Below are positions 44,816 through 56,510 of a stretch of 64,000 nt of DNA, in pieces. The first letter of the stretch is position 1. Each line of letters starts with the position of its first letter. The translations under genes and the position numbers were made by a program. The notes under the pieces were generated by a model that worked only from the letters and a program-made list of their open reading frames with translations, did no database searches and was not told the DNA's origin. Source of the DNA: Exophiala sp. HKRS030 (taxonomy: Eukaryota; Ascomycota; Eurotiomycetes; Chaetothyriales; Herpotrichiellaceae); NCBI GenBank assembly GCA_023897205.1, contig JAHWDD010000019.1:1-64000 (forward strand), in the 5' to 3' direction.

Positions 44816-46730
44816 TCTAGGGACCTATAAAGGTGTGACGGTTAAGAACATAGGTATAACTTAAATATTAGTGTATGTGAGAAGTGGTGGTAATGAGCCT
44901 AGGAGTAAATAAGGAAACCCTAGTTTATAGTAGAAATATTAGAGTAATTCCCATGATTATAACCGTATAGATCTGAGTAATCTCTATGGTGAGCGAGAGA
45001 TAAATCTTTTGTAGGAGATATTAGGAGGAGGTCTAATAAGATTAGGAAGAACGAAGAATAAATACTGCGGGACAGAATGATTATCCTAGCACTATGCTAT
45101 GTTTAGATCTTGGTAGGCGGTGTAGGAGGTCCCATTCCACCGTTAAAAGGCTGTGTACCTTGGGTTTCACAGAATCTCGATATTCTATTTCGTTCAATGT
45201 CCGTCCGGAACTACAGTCCGTAGTAGACTCTAGTCGCCAGGGTCTCCCGGCTCTAAGCGCAGGTCAGAAGATCACGTAGAGTGAAAGCACCTGCGAGGCT
45301 TACTTAGGAGAATTTTCCCATATGAGATTTAAGGAGCGCCATATTACTAATTAATTTCAAACCTTTGTATTATATACTATAGTATAGTAGATAATACTAT
45401 ACTTTAATTCAAAGCTACTAAATCTTAATTAAAGTATCTATAGGCTCGCTAAATAGGTAATGAAGCTAGCTCTTCTAATAACACTAAGTTCTCCTTACAC
45501 TATAAACGCTGTAATAAAACGTGCTATAGGAGTTTAGCGCCTGCAAGAATAATGATTATTGAGTCGTTCTTACCTATTATAACTCTGTCACGGACTCTGC
45601 AGAGATAGTTATCACTAAAAACCTAACAAATAGAGAATTCGCGGGCCAGCGATTAGTATTCTTGATTCTGACGGCTCTATTATCTTTTACATACTTCTAT
45701 ATTAATTCTATCGCGATATATCTAATAGCTCTTATATCAGCCGTTTTTGGTTCCTTAGCGGTGTAATAGTACTCTTAGTTAGCTGCAATCAATTAGTTTT
45801 TATCTATCTAACCATTACTAGAGGCTTACCTAGGACGATATCTCCGCTCGGCTTTAGTAGGATATTTAAGCATGTTAATAAGCTATACTAGAGCCTAATT
45901 AAGCTCAAATAATATAGACCTTCTAGAATCTAATCTAGTTAGAAAATAGGTCTCCATTAGCGCTTAAGACATTAGCACACCTATACCAGAATAGTGACTA
46001 GCTATTACTTAGTTAAATAAGCTAAGTAAGTTATTACTTACTCTAGCGAGATAAAAATATGTTTAAAGATAGTAAAGTATGTCTATTCTCACTTAAAAAT
46101 ATTTATTACCCTAATAAATTTCTCGTGGCGAACTATGTTTAATATATTAAGGATTTCTTCCCCTTCATATCTTTTGTAATTTTTAATGGTAACCTTGCCT
46201 GAATTCGGAGATAAACTAATAGCGACAGTAATAAAGTCCTTAAATTTAAGCTTATATCCTTACTTATATATTTTCTATGGTGATTCGTGTCGGACTATTA
46301 GTAGAATTACTCTCTCGCTAGGAGGCGTTTAGTAATGAGTAGATGCGCTAGGTTTTAGTATCCCTAGCTTAGTGGCCTTTTTAATCTGTTTTCTAATTCC
46401 CTTTTTAGTATCTCTTTCTATATTAGTGGCGGGGGACAATTTTTTCTATAATATACTAATTCTTTTCGCTGTCCTAGCGATCTACTTAAGGTGGTTTATA
46501 GGGGTTAATAGTTTGGAGCCGGGCTCACTTCTAATAGCTCCTAAATCGATATGTAATTCTCTATTCTAGGCTGAACGAGTGAGATACTAATAGGATCTAG
46601 GCTATATAGGTATAGGTATAGTGATAAGGTGTAAGTCAGACTTATACGTGATAAGAAATTGTTCGGGGTCTATTTAATACTTACTTACTACGTCCCAGAT
46701 TCTTAGAAGTTCAGTTTCCCTTCCCGATCT

Positions 46731-48400
46731 AGCGGGTGAGCTGCGCTGCTCTAACTCACCCCCAGCTCAGCCTAGCTCAGTTTCATCTCACTCTCGCGCC
46801 TAGATTAGGGTGAGTTAGGGGGTGAGTCATAGGTGTGCGCAGGCTGCGCCCAAGGTGAGCCGAAATTAGACTAAGGGATGAAGGAAGGGTGGCGACGGTG
46901 GGCGACGGCCTTTGATTTGTTCATGCTATGGGGGCCATAAGCGACTTTCGACAACAGGAAATCCAAACTCTTCTCTCCTTCTCTCCCTAGCTTATGATAC
47001 TTTAGTTTGTCTCCTCGCGACCTGGAAGAACTACTGATTTGTAGGCCTATAGCTACAGATAGAGATACATCATATCTCTGAAATACTCTCGTCTGCGAAG
47101 CCGGCTTTCGCGTGTCTTGCAAGACAATAAGACCAAGTTGAGGTTATCAGAGAAAAGAGCTCCTAGCACGCCACCGTGTGGAAGCAGGGCGTTGAGACAC
47201 CGCCGAGGTGGCGACGGCCCTCAATAGACTACGCCGAATCCTAGGGGCTATGCAAGAACGAGCTAGTCCCGTTAGGACTTAGAAGAGAAATGCGGACCTT
47301 GGCTATCACATATCATCCTCGACATCAGGATTTCTTTCTTTGGCTGGCTATGACTGGATATATATCTACGTTCGCCCTGGTCTATCTGCACTAGTTGAAA
47401 TCGAGAACCCGCAGTCAACCCGAGAAGGACGTCTGAGTTCGTCTGGAGTGCGGGCGAGAAACGATATCCATCACGGACGCGCAGATCAAGATTGTCGACT
47501 CGGTCGTCTTAATATAGGACCTAATCGAAGATATTGTCAGTCGAATGCGGAAACATTCGATCTTAATGCACGCATTGCTTCCTTTCGCTCGGTAGTAGAT
47601 GGTCGTTAGCAGATATAAATAAATGCCAGCTCAATTCGCTAACGTCCTCAAAGGAAGATCTACATAGCACTTATCATTTTACATAGACTGGATACTACTA
47701 GTACTGTAGCATCCATGACCAGGTTACGTCGGTTCATCAGTTCTGGCCGCTCCAGCGCAATTTTGGGGTTACTTAACCAACTTAAAGATAGCGACCGGTG
47801 TGACGCGAAAAAGTTGAACAGCGGCAGAGAAGAGCTAGAAAGCCATCAAGTATTGATGCCTATTCGACTACTTAGCACTCTTTAGAATTTTAACACGTGA
47901 CGATGGAAATTCGTCCTAAATGACCTTCGAACTACTCTCGATAATGTCATTCTAGCGCTCTCTCGATATCACTTCTCTCTGACGAAACGACACTTTTTCT
48001 ACCGGCCTTAACAGTTAGTATCTAATTAGACTACTTAACGCGCTTCGGAATAATTGCATATAACAACTAAAATCCCTCATAAGATGACCTTCGATAACTC
48101 TCGTCGCAATGTGTTCTTTCTTAATATCACCCTTCTGCTAGCATCAGAAGTCCACGGATCCCGGGAAATGGCTCAGGCCGACCATGTTACACCACCGAGA
48201 TCGCGGGAAGCTGTCGAAGCGCTTTGTGAGCAGAATGTTGAACGAGATGGTTCCGGCGATGGTCTTCTTATGTTCAAAAATTCCAAAGCACGCTAGACTT
48301 TGATTGCTGATAATGATGATTTATCTCGGCGTACCCTTCCATTCTCATTGCCTCGCACAATGATGGCCATATCGGTTTCACTAACACAAAAAGTATGTCT
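46731..48400. other. Intergenic, no gene recognised
   Basis: Composition returns towards normal. Near 46755-46835 CTAACTCACCC and its complement GGGTGAGTTAG form a loose inverted repeat. Frames at 47122-46871 (minus), 47340-47609 (plus) and 48054-48296 (plus) are open but match nothing I know. The last one (GSREMAQADHVTPPRSREAV, then EALCEQNVERDGSGDGL) reads like protein and could be a gene remnant. Confidence 0.35.
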
Positions 48401-48429
48401 TACTATTATTCTCACGCCTTATAAAATGA

Positions 48430-49120
48430 CATAGTAAGTGCCTAAAGGTTCAATTCGTCTATTGATATTCACTATCCGCCGATCAAGGTAAATGACGCGA
48501 TCTTTGAGCGTTCGGAGACGATTGGTAAGATTATTAGGATCTCGATCGATAGCATTCAATCGTAGCATGTATTTAGCGGCTCTGTCACGCAGGTTAAGAA
48601 GATATCCATGAATTATTTAGATGTGCTCGCTAAGGCTATTCGGATTACGGTCAATAGCACTGAGACAAGGATTAAGGCCTCGAAAGCCGTGATCTAGATT
48701 ATTAACGCTTTGTTTAAGCTCTCCTAGGCGCTCACTAAGGCTATAGGGATTGCGGTCGACGCCGTTAAGGTGATTCTTAAGGTTCTTAAGACGTTCATTT
48801 AGACTGCCTAGATCACGATCGATATGGTCGAGACGGGGTCCAAGATTGTCAAAGTCCCGACTGAGAGTATTTACCCTTTGCTCGAGACTCCTTAGGCGTT
48901 CGCTAAGACTATTGGGAGTGCGATCAATAGCGTCGAGGCGAACACCAAGAGTGTTAAAGTTCTCTCGCAGACGACCAAATCTTTGGTCCAGGTTCCGAAA
49001 CGCTCGTTGAGACTATTTGGATTGTGATTAACATTACCTAGGCGTGTACCGAGGCTGGCTGTAGTCTGGTTGAGCGTGTTGAAGTCCAACTCTAGCGCTC
49101 TGTAGCGCTCACCTATATTC
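48430..49120 (-). pseudogene. Decayed tandem-repeat coiled-coil gene
   Basis: The minus strand encodes at least five diverged repeats of about 30-35 residues with the core IDRxPNSLSERL: VNHNPNSLNERF, AIDRTPNSLSERL, HIDRDLGSLNERL, GVDRNPYSLSERL and AIDRNPNSLSEHI. A sixth, AIDRDPNNLTNRL, follows an in-frame TAA. Leucines recur every three or four residues, as in a coiled coil. There is a frameshift near 48985 and a stop near 48610. It is head-to-head with the Myb-like gene at 49137. Family unknown. Confidence 0.6.
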
Positions 49121-49136
49121 TGCGTGCGTTTTCAAA

Positions 49137-50878
49137 ATGGACAGCATCATCTTCGAGGATCCTTCCAAACCTCGGATACGCTCTAAGCAGCACGCTCGTG
49201 CAGCGCCGGTCAGCTTTTTTACCTCCTTAGGCCGAGAATGCATTCAAGAAGTCAAGCCACAGGCCGTGACGTCAGTTCCAAAACTTAAGCTACACGAACA
49301 CTCTCACACAAGCGACAAAGATCGTTCTAATAAGCCCGAATGATTTTTAGGCCACTCTGATCGTGTCGACAGTAAAATCGTTGATAGATCACTCTAGAGC
49401 CGCGAAGTTTACTAGATTAGAACTCGAAGACTTCACTCTATAATCTATGTTGTAGCTCTCCGCACGATATCAATACTAATAACGGGCGAATAATGAAAGA
49501 TACTTCTCTTCACGACGACTTCTCTCTCGCCTAGATTGATAAAAACGGCCTCGTTAAGAGCCTTAATGACGATTTGGAAAGTCTCTTTTCCGGTGTTCCG
49601 CTAAATTTAGAAGTTTTGAAAACGACTGGGCCCGACGAATATTCTAACGGTTAAGCCTAGAGCTTCTCTTTATGCGCCGCTAAGACCTACGATATTATCA
49701 TTTCGTCACCAAGCGCTAACGATTCAGTCCGCTCAGAAACTCCTAGCCTGCGGTCGAACTCTGACGCCATTGACCTCACGGTAGAATCGAACTGCCCTCA
49801 GCCGAAGCGGATAGCGGTACCGCCAACAAAGCAATGCCTCCCGCCATCGTCGCATCATAAATCAAGGATAGAGATGGTCATTCCAAATTCTCATCTCTCA
49901 TCGGGCTCACAACTTCCCCTCGCTCAGTCTGCAAACATTATGGTAACACCGAAGGGAACCAGACAACAGACGGTGTCTTCGCGACCTATTGAGCGCGTTA
50001 AACGTGGCCGAAAACGACGATATAGGAGTGAATCTGATACTGCCTTATCTGATTCTCGTCGAGTGCGTGTGGAAGCTAACTCCAATGGAAAGCCGTCCCC
50101 TACGGAAGGCACTGCCGCGCATTCCTTTCAAAAAGATACTCATCTTCACAAGCCAGGCTTTAAGTACGGAGCTCCTATCGACACCGAGACCTATAACTCT
50201 ATCCATAGATCAGACAGCGAGCAGGCCCTCGTTGATCGTGGTGCGAGTGTAAACTACGAAGATAAACATGGACCTAATATTCTTCGAGGCAGACTCAGCA
50301 CGACTCCCACTGTATTGTTAAACGACGAGCCGTCAAATAGCCGCCACAAGCAATATCAACACTGGGACAGATTAAAAAGCTTGAGCGTACAACCTGTGAC
50401 ACCAAGTGACGCCGCCTTCATCACCGCAATTATTGACAGCGCGGCTGAACTTCAGGACTTCTTTCAAGCACCTGCGGCCTGGGCCGTTGCGTGCGGAGTT
50501 CAGCCCGATAAGCTGGTAAATATCGCGCTCAAGCCACTTGCCAACCGTTGCTGGCTCCTGACGGCCACTGTATCACGATGTGCTAGTGGCATGGATCTTT
50601 TAAGACGAGGTCGGACCCGGAGTAGAGAAAGATGGTCACCCGATCCAGACACGAGTAGCGACTTTTGCTCAAGCGAAGGTGAAAGCGATTCTCGGCCAAC
50701 GAAGCGAGGCCAGTGGACGAGTGAAGAGAATGACAAGTTGACAAAATCGAGGCGACTCGGTGAAGCGTGGTCCTGGACTTTCGAGAAACTCCCTGAACGA
50801 TCCGAAGCCGCCGTGCGATCACGGTGGTTCGTGGTGCCAGCACCACGAATGGAAGTGACCAAGACAAGGCCAGTCTAG
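49137..50878 (+). pseudogene. Myb/SANT-like gene with stops confined to its 5' part
   Basis: A 334-codon frame (ATG 49874 to 50878) is intact. It carries a basic patch (RVKRGRKRRYR) and ends in a Myb/SANT-like domain: RGQWTSEENDKLTKSRRLGE, then WSWTFEKLPERSEAAVRSRW, the pattern of fungal proteins with W...E..L....G.SW.WI...P.R...A...RW. The same frame extends upstream to 49493 (KDTSLHDDFSLA, LVKSLNDDLESLFSG, TTGPDEYSNG) but is cut by TAG at 49532 and TAA and TAG near 49650, all at likely glutamines. A separate frame at 49137-49343 (MDSIIFEDPSKPRIRS) may be the first exon. Either the 5' half is RIP-damaged or translation now begins at 49874. Confidence 0.6.
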
Positions 50879-51004
50879 AGTGTTCTCTTCCGAGGCGGCT
50901 TACAATTATTTTAAACTGCAGAATTTACTCGAGATCACTGTGATTATGGAAGTGTAGTTGTGAGCTACATCAAAAATTGCTTTCAAGACTAAGTACAGTA
51001 CAGA

Positions 51005-52048
51005 TCATAATGGGGAAGAAGTCTTGAGTTCTCTTCCGAACATAAAACCGGACAGCCAAGCTAGAAGCTTTACAAGTATTAGCCATACTGGGTATAGTCG
51101 ACCATGCGCCTTTATCACGCACGAGCTGGGCATATCATGAATCAGTCTTTCAACCGACTGTAGGTTGGCCTGTAGCCTCATCTTCCACCGAAGTACCTCT
51201 CGTTTCGATCGTTGCTCATGATCAATTTGTACTTTACGACGATGTTGTAGTCTTCTCGCACGTGCCGCAGCTTGGTACGCTATATTTCGTTTTCGATTGA
51301 TGACCCGTTGATAATCCGCACGTTGTCTTTGCTTCTGTGCTTGTAGAAGATCGACTGTTTTGAGACTGGCGGCATCTTCCAGATCTTTGGCAAGCTGAGT
51401 TTGTTCTCGCGCGACCATGTGTGATAGAGCAACAGCGGAGAAAGCGGTCATGGCGTGCAAGCACCACGGTTGATTCGCAATTGCCTTGATCTGGAAAGAA
51501 TGTCAATTAAAATCTATGAGCTGGTCTCATATACAGCTCACTCGTTCTTTCTGTCTTGCAGTGGCGGACGGGCTACGTGCCAAAGCCTGCTGAACTGTGC
51601 TCAACACCCTCCCAACGCAGGATGAGTATTCATTTTGTGTGATTCTGTTGATGTGGTTTCGATGAACTGCCGCGTGACGGATTCTGCGTGAGATTTGTAA
51701 GTCTACCATGAATTGGTCTCTTCGATCTTGTATGATTCCGCAGTTCATCATAGACTGCCTGTTGTTCAGACAATGGCGAGAAACGTCGTCGATAAGGAGC
51801 GTCAGCTCTGCAGCCTGTGGGCAGGGCCATGACCGAGTCGAGAGTATATCTGGGGCCGTTGCCTCACAAAATGTGAACAATGCTTGTTCGAGATCATTTT
51901 GCCATTGAGCAAGGAGTAGATGAGTTTTGAGAAAGCTACACAAGTCATGTTAGCTCTCCGAATATGACTAGGTATGGGCACGAACGTACCTGCATCCACC
52001 AAAATATTGTGAGACTACCTGAGCCTCAATCTCTGTTCCAGCTGGCAT
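51005..52048 (-). CDS. Unknown three-exon protein with C-terminal membrane segment
   Basis: Exons 52048-51990, 51935-51542 and 51490-51005 join through 54- and 51-nt GT/AG introns to 939 nt, giving 312 aa and a clean frame. The N-terminal half is helical (LLLAQWQNDLEQALFTFCEA). Residues of about 185-275 are strongly basic and glutamine-rich, likely a coiled coil. A hydrophobic segment, VWLILVKLLAWLSGFMFG, lies about ten residues before the end and could anchor the protein in a membrane. I recognise no family. No RIP-type stops, although flanking genes have them. Confidence 0.65.
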
Positions 52049-52435
52049 AATGATCACGATAAGTATTGGAGACTCGGATCTTGTTTGAATGATAGTCGAA
52101 TGCGTTCACTTTCAAAAACTGGGCCTCCTTTTAATATATCGAACTGGCGAAGTACTGCAAGACTTTAGCACTTAAACCAGAAGTCCCCTATCTTCGCGCA
52201 TTCGATAGTCTTGCAGGAGGTAAGGTGCACGGATCGTTTCGTGATCCTGTTCAGCTTTGATAGAGGATCGAACACTATACGCTCGATAAGGATGAATTGG
52301 ATCATTGGTTAAGGCTCCCCTTAAAAGAATTCAAGCTAACCTTGCGCCGAACAAACACTCATTTCATTTCATTTCGATCTCGCACTCGCACTCGCACTCG
52401 CACTAGCACTGACATAAAATCCATAGATCTATGCA
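52049..52435. other. Intergenic with short GCACTC repeat
   Basis: About 390 bp without a gene. A GCACTC hexamer run of four to five units lies at 52381-52410. Confidence 0.4.
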
Positions 52436-53593
52436 TCAATAGACTTTACGTAGCTTCTTAACCCGCATCACATTCTGGTGGTATTCCTGCTCTTTCAAGT
52501 CGTTTCTCTGTCGCAGGCTACGCCGGCGACGCGGGTCTTTATTTGCTTGCAGGGATCCCAGAAGCCAAGCTTCATCACTGATTTTGCTTTTCGGGGTCCA
52601 GCAAGTATTCCATTTGATCTGATAGAGCGTTACACCAGCCTGTTCCTTTTTCTCGATGATAGCATACACATGAGAAAGAAGGTCGCCACGGCACTCTGCT
52701 TGACACTTCCGTGCATGCGGGTCGAAGGCCGATATCCTATCTTAAAGATCGACTAGAGTCATACTGTGGAGGTTCTCTAACTTGATCTCGGCGTTAAGCT
52801 CCTTAGCCTTTAACTCAGTCACGGCGTTGGCCGGGACAAAATTCTTTGGGCACATCCATCGATTCTTAGTATCCAATAGATACTCGTACTCTCCATGGTT
52901 CTAACAGTATCTCCGAGCGTAGGCTAAGTCATGGTCTTAGAGTCTATCGAAGGAAAGTCCCACAACCTCAGAGTCGAGGGAAGGCAAGCCCGCTGGGCTC
53001 CGCGCTCTGGTATCAGGATCTGCCACATTATGGACGGTGGCGACGATGCTAGAATCTGCTGCTAAGCTGTCCGAGGTGAGAGAGCTGTCTGAGACGATAG
53101 AGCTGTTTGGGCTGTCTGAGCTGTCTGCATCTTGAGGCGACTCTGGGGTGTCACATTCTGCCATGATTTCTTCAAATGCATCCGCTAACAGTTGAGACGG
53201 TTCATGTCTTCCCCTTTTGGACAAAGGTTTCGAAGTCGACAACTGGATAGGGGAAGTGGTTTGGTGGGAGTTGGATCGTGGAACGAGAGGTCGAATTGTC
53301 TTGCCGAAGCGAAGAATCGCCTCGAACTTCTTAAAGTCGGGTTTAAGGCATAGTTGAGATAATCGATTGTAGAGCGGTTGATATCTTTCAGAGTGTAATC
53401 CAAGGATTAAGAAGGAAGACAAGATGTGGAAGGGCACATTGAGGGTCACGACCGTACTTACACCCATCAGGGATTTTGCCAAGTGCACAGCCTCTGTCCT
53501 CGCTTTCGTTAACGACAAGCTCAAATAGGATGGCAGAGCGGCAAGGCGAATCAGGTTGATGAGTAGGGGGAATGATGTCACTTGCTTGTCCAT
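52436..53593 (-). pseudogene. Chromodomain-like gene with three in-frame stops
   Basis: A single minus-strand frame of 386 codons runs from 53593 to the stop at 52436, broken by TAA at 52939, TAG at 52903 and TAA at 52744. Sequence texture is protein-like across all three (for example YEYLLDTKNRWMCPKNFVPA between the second and third). The middle is a serine/aspartate-rich tract (about residues 150-210). The C-terminal 77 residues contain YAIIEKKEQAGVTLYQIKW followed by an acidic and W end, a fair match to a chromodomain (Y.V..I...G...Y.VKW......TW). Stops at likely Q codons fit RIP. An intron could begin at a GTAAGT near 53460. Confidence 0.5.
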
Positions 53594-54145
53594 AGCTGCT
53601 TCAAGCTGCCTTCTGTCGCTGGCAAGCGGACCTTATTTGACAGAGCTCTGCAGGAAGGTTACACTTCGTAGACAGGAGCTTCACGTAAACGCTCATATTG
53701 ATCGTGATATTGTCCTGGTGGCTGGCTTGACGAGAGTCGCTGCTTTGAAAGGAGCAAAATAGACCCCAGACTTGTTCCGCTGCGATTGGGAACATCTAGA
53801 GCAGTAAACAATTCGGCGTCAGGGTATCTGCGTTGGCCCCCATTGGTACTGTGCCTTGGGCCTTCGGCGGCCTCTTGTGACCCTTTTTGCATCAAAGAAT
53901 ATTCCAGCGAGGTCAAAGCTTTCCTCAGGCAAATCCAGCTAATATCGCTGACGGCTAAGAGCGTTAGACGATAGCTCATTCTTACCGCGCCGTTTTTTCT
54001 TTGTCATCCATCTCATCACATGTAGTCATAAAAGGAGTGGCCGAGGATCATCTGCATACTGACAGGCAATCGATGTTGGATCCGAAACGGTGTTTTGACT
54101 TGACGAAGTGAGGGTGTTTGAAAGATCGAGCGTCTCGGCTGTCGT
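53594..54145. other. Between two pseudogenes; possible 5' exons
   Basis: Minus-strand frames at 53979-53659 and 53795-53601 are open and may be 5' exons of the chromodomain-like gene, but I could not place splice sites. No motif seen. Confidence 0.3.
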
Positions 54146-56510
54146 TTAGGAGATGAGCCCTGAGATATCTAAAGCAGTGGGATTCGCAAGGACATCTGGG
54201 TCTCTCTGGGCTTCAGCAAGTATCGCCATCATTTTCGAAGCAAGGCTTTCATCTTCCTGTCTCCTCAACCTCCCATTTGGAAACACCACTCTCCGAAGCC
54301 GATTTATCCAGGGCCGCAGTGGCTCATAATATGAGGTGACATGTTGATTCAAAGTTTCTAGAAAAATGCCCTCATCTGATACCGTACCTAGTTTCAGTTT
54401 GGCCAGTTCTTCCATGTCCACGTAGTTCCACTTCTCGAACATGGGCACGACTCTACCGCTCTTTTGGGGTTTGTCGTAATGGATGGATATCCAGAAAAGG
54501 ACCCAAAAAAACGACTCGTAATCATGCATGGCCGAATGTTTCTCACCCAGCAGTACCCCAATGGCCATGAACGCTCTCGTACCTGTTTTGCCACGCGCTC
54601 CTGAAGACCCTTCTCGTTGAATCCGTATCGCAAGGTCGAGATCAATCAGAAACGCTGGCCAAGATCGATTGGCAGGGTCTTCGTTCATCATCAGATTGCC
54701 TACCGATATATCGCGTTGAAGGATCCCGGTCTGATATAGAGATTTGGAGCCTATCCTTATTAGCCACTGAATGCAATCCACTGTAGTATCGTTTACCTTT
54801 TATACAACCTTCCAACGCGGCCAGCATTGCGGCGCAAGAATTTGCCCGGTAAATAGGTTTTCCGTAGTCAGACACAATAACTCTTCGGTGGACACGGTTC
54901 AGGAGGGTGGGACTGATTGTCTTTTTGGTCGGGGAGGTGGAATATATTCGCTTGCCCGCAGGAATTGATGCACTAATAGAGCTGGATAATCTTTTGCGCC
55001 CGATGCTGCCTGAAACTTCAAACCTCCGACCTCTATCCGGACTCTTAAGTGAGACTGAGGCGCTCGGCGATAACATCGAGCTCTCTGTTTTCCGACTCTG
55101 GCTAAGAAAGTTCGCAGCTTTGGAGATATCTAGCATCTTGCGAACATTAGTCTAGACATCGTCGTCGATAAGACCTACCTGGACTGTTTCATAGTGATAG
55201 TATCTGGCCACATTCTCCACTTCTTTCTCTGTTGCCTCTCGCAGTAATTCCCCTTCTTAGTCGCGCTCGGGGTATTGCCACGAATCTTTGATGACGAGAG
55301 AAACCTTAGACTCATCGCCTTCTCGATAAGCTTTTCAGCAAGTTGTCGCTCGGCCCACCACAGAGATCCCACGCCTTATTAAGATGTTCAGTACAAGTCG
55401 TTCATTTCGGCCATCGCGGGTGATTTTCATAAACCTAACATCATTCGATTTCACAATAGTGGGATCAAATCCCAGCTACTCTTTATCTATCCAGAGAAAC
55501 CCTAAGATCACTGAGACAAACCGCGCGCCGTCTTTATTGATATCAAATGGCTCCGAAGCAATGCCGCCAACACGATTAAACTCCCATAACCTCATGATCG
55601 AACCGCAGAGAGTGAATCCCAATACAAAGCGGCGGCTATCCTAAGCGGCGAGGACCTCTCGAACATATCTCGCTAGATCGAACCATGTCTTGGTGGCCAT
55701 ATCAAATGCGGGATTACTTTTTAGCTCTTCAGGCACAAGAATCTGCGACCAATGGTATACAGCGTCTTCGGCGGCATTGAGGTCATCCACAAAGCCAATG
55801 TCTGGCTTGCGATTAGCTCTAGAGCCTTCCAGGGCTTTGTTTGGTCGTATCAGGGGACCTCGTGTTGAGATTGGGGCTAAAACGAGATTTTTGGCGAGGT
55901 TCTAGAACAGGTGAACTCGCTGAGCAAACCACTTCAGCACAACCTTTTCTCGAGCATCTTTTGGCCAATCTGTCCAGCCTATGTCCTCTCGATACAAGGG
56001 AACATCAGCCTCCTGACATTTGTCAAACATAGCTACAGCATTCTCTTCCAAGTCGGGGATCTTCCCGTAAAACGTTTCGTAGAAACCGGGTATGCCAACA
56101 TATAGAGGCCCCATCTCTTCCTTTAGCAAGTCATCCATATATTGTCTCTGCTCGGATGAGTTGACAATAGTGCTTGTGCTGTGCATGTAAGGGGTTTGAA
56201 GTATATGGGCCTACGGACAAGGTGGTGGCGTAGACTCAGTGAGAGTAGCATAGGCCTTCGCGAACAGAGTTTTGTCCGGGGCTCCGTTAATAACATCTCG
56301 CAGGAGAGGAATGATAGAATTGGCGTCAAATTGTTCAGAATCGATCTGGGCGTAGAATCTAGAAAGGTCACCGGAAAAGGACCCTCGACCAGTGTTGGAA
56401 GATAGCTTGCGGGAGGCAGGAAGATTTTGAAGGGCGGAAACTAAATCAAGAGCAAGGTTTTTGATATCTGAGCTGGTCAGTAGCGTTATCAGAGAAGGCG
56501 GTTTTGGTTA
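54146..56510 (-). pseudogene. FunK1 fungal-type protein kinase pseudogene
   Basis: FunK1 kinases are a fungus-specific protein-kinase family. One frame runs on the minus strand from about 56510 to an intron near 54823-54778, then to the end at 54146. The N-terminal part has LYVGIPGFYETFYGKIPD and WTDWPKD; the middle has RRFVLGFTLCGSIMRLWEFN, RVGGIASEPFDINKDG and GRATTC.KAYREGDES; the kinase core has GILQRDISVGNLMMNED, FLIDLDLAI, GKTGTRAFMAIGVLLGEKHS and YESFFWVLFW. It is broken by TAG 56213, TAG 55643, TAG 55478, TGA 55337 (the W of TTCWKAYR), TAA 55259 and TAG 55154. All six are in the same frame and nearly all fit Q or W codons, so no indel has occurred. The 5' end is not certain. Confidence 0.85.

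Larger units (their letters stand above)
29961..46730. other. AT-rich, RIP-degraded block
   Basis: About 16.8 kb in which stops are dense in all frames, TA steps dominate (ctata, ttag, ctaa) and few frames reach 60 codons. In genes still recognisable inside it, stops mostly replace expected glutamine or tryptophan codons, as C-to-T change at CpA on either strand would produce. This is the signature of repeat-induced point mutation. The edges are sharp: normal sequence stops near 29.96 kb and returns near 46.73 kb. Apart from the items listed separately I see no recognisable gene. There are stretches with coding-like texture (for example 32.2-33.2 kb and 39.3-40.2 kb) that I could not assign. 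Confidence 0.85.

Noticed and set aside
46795..46825. TTAGGG words resembling telomere repeat
   Set aside because: Only two separated copies (TTAGGGTGAG and TTAGGGGG); no tandem array.
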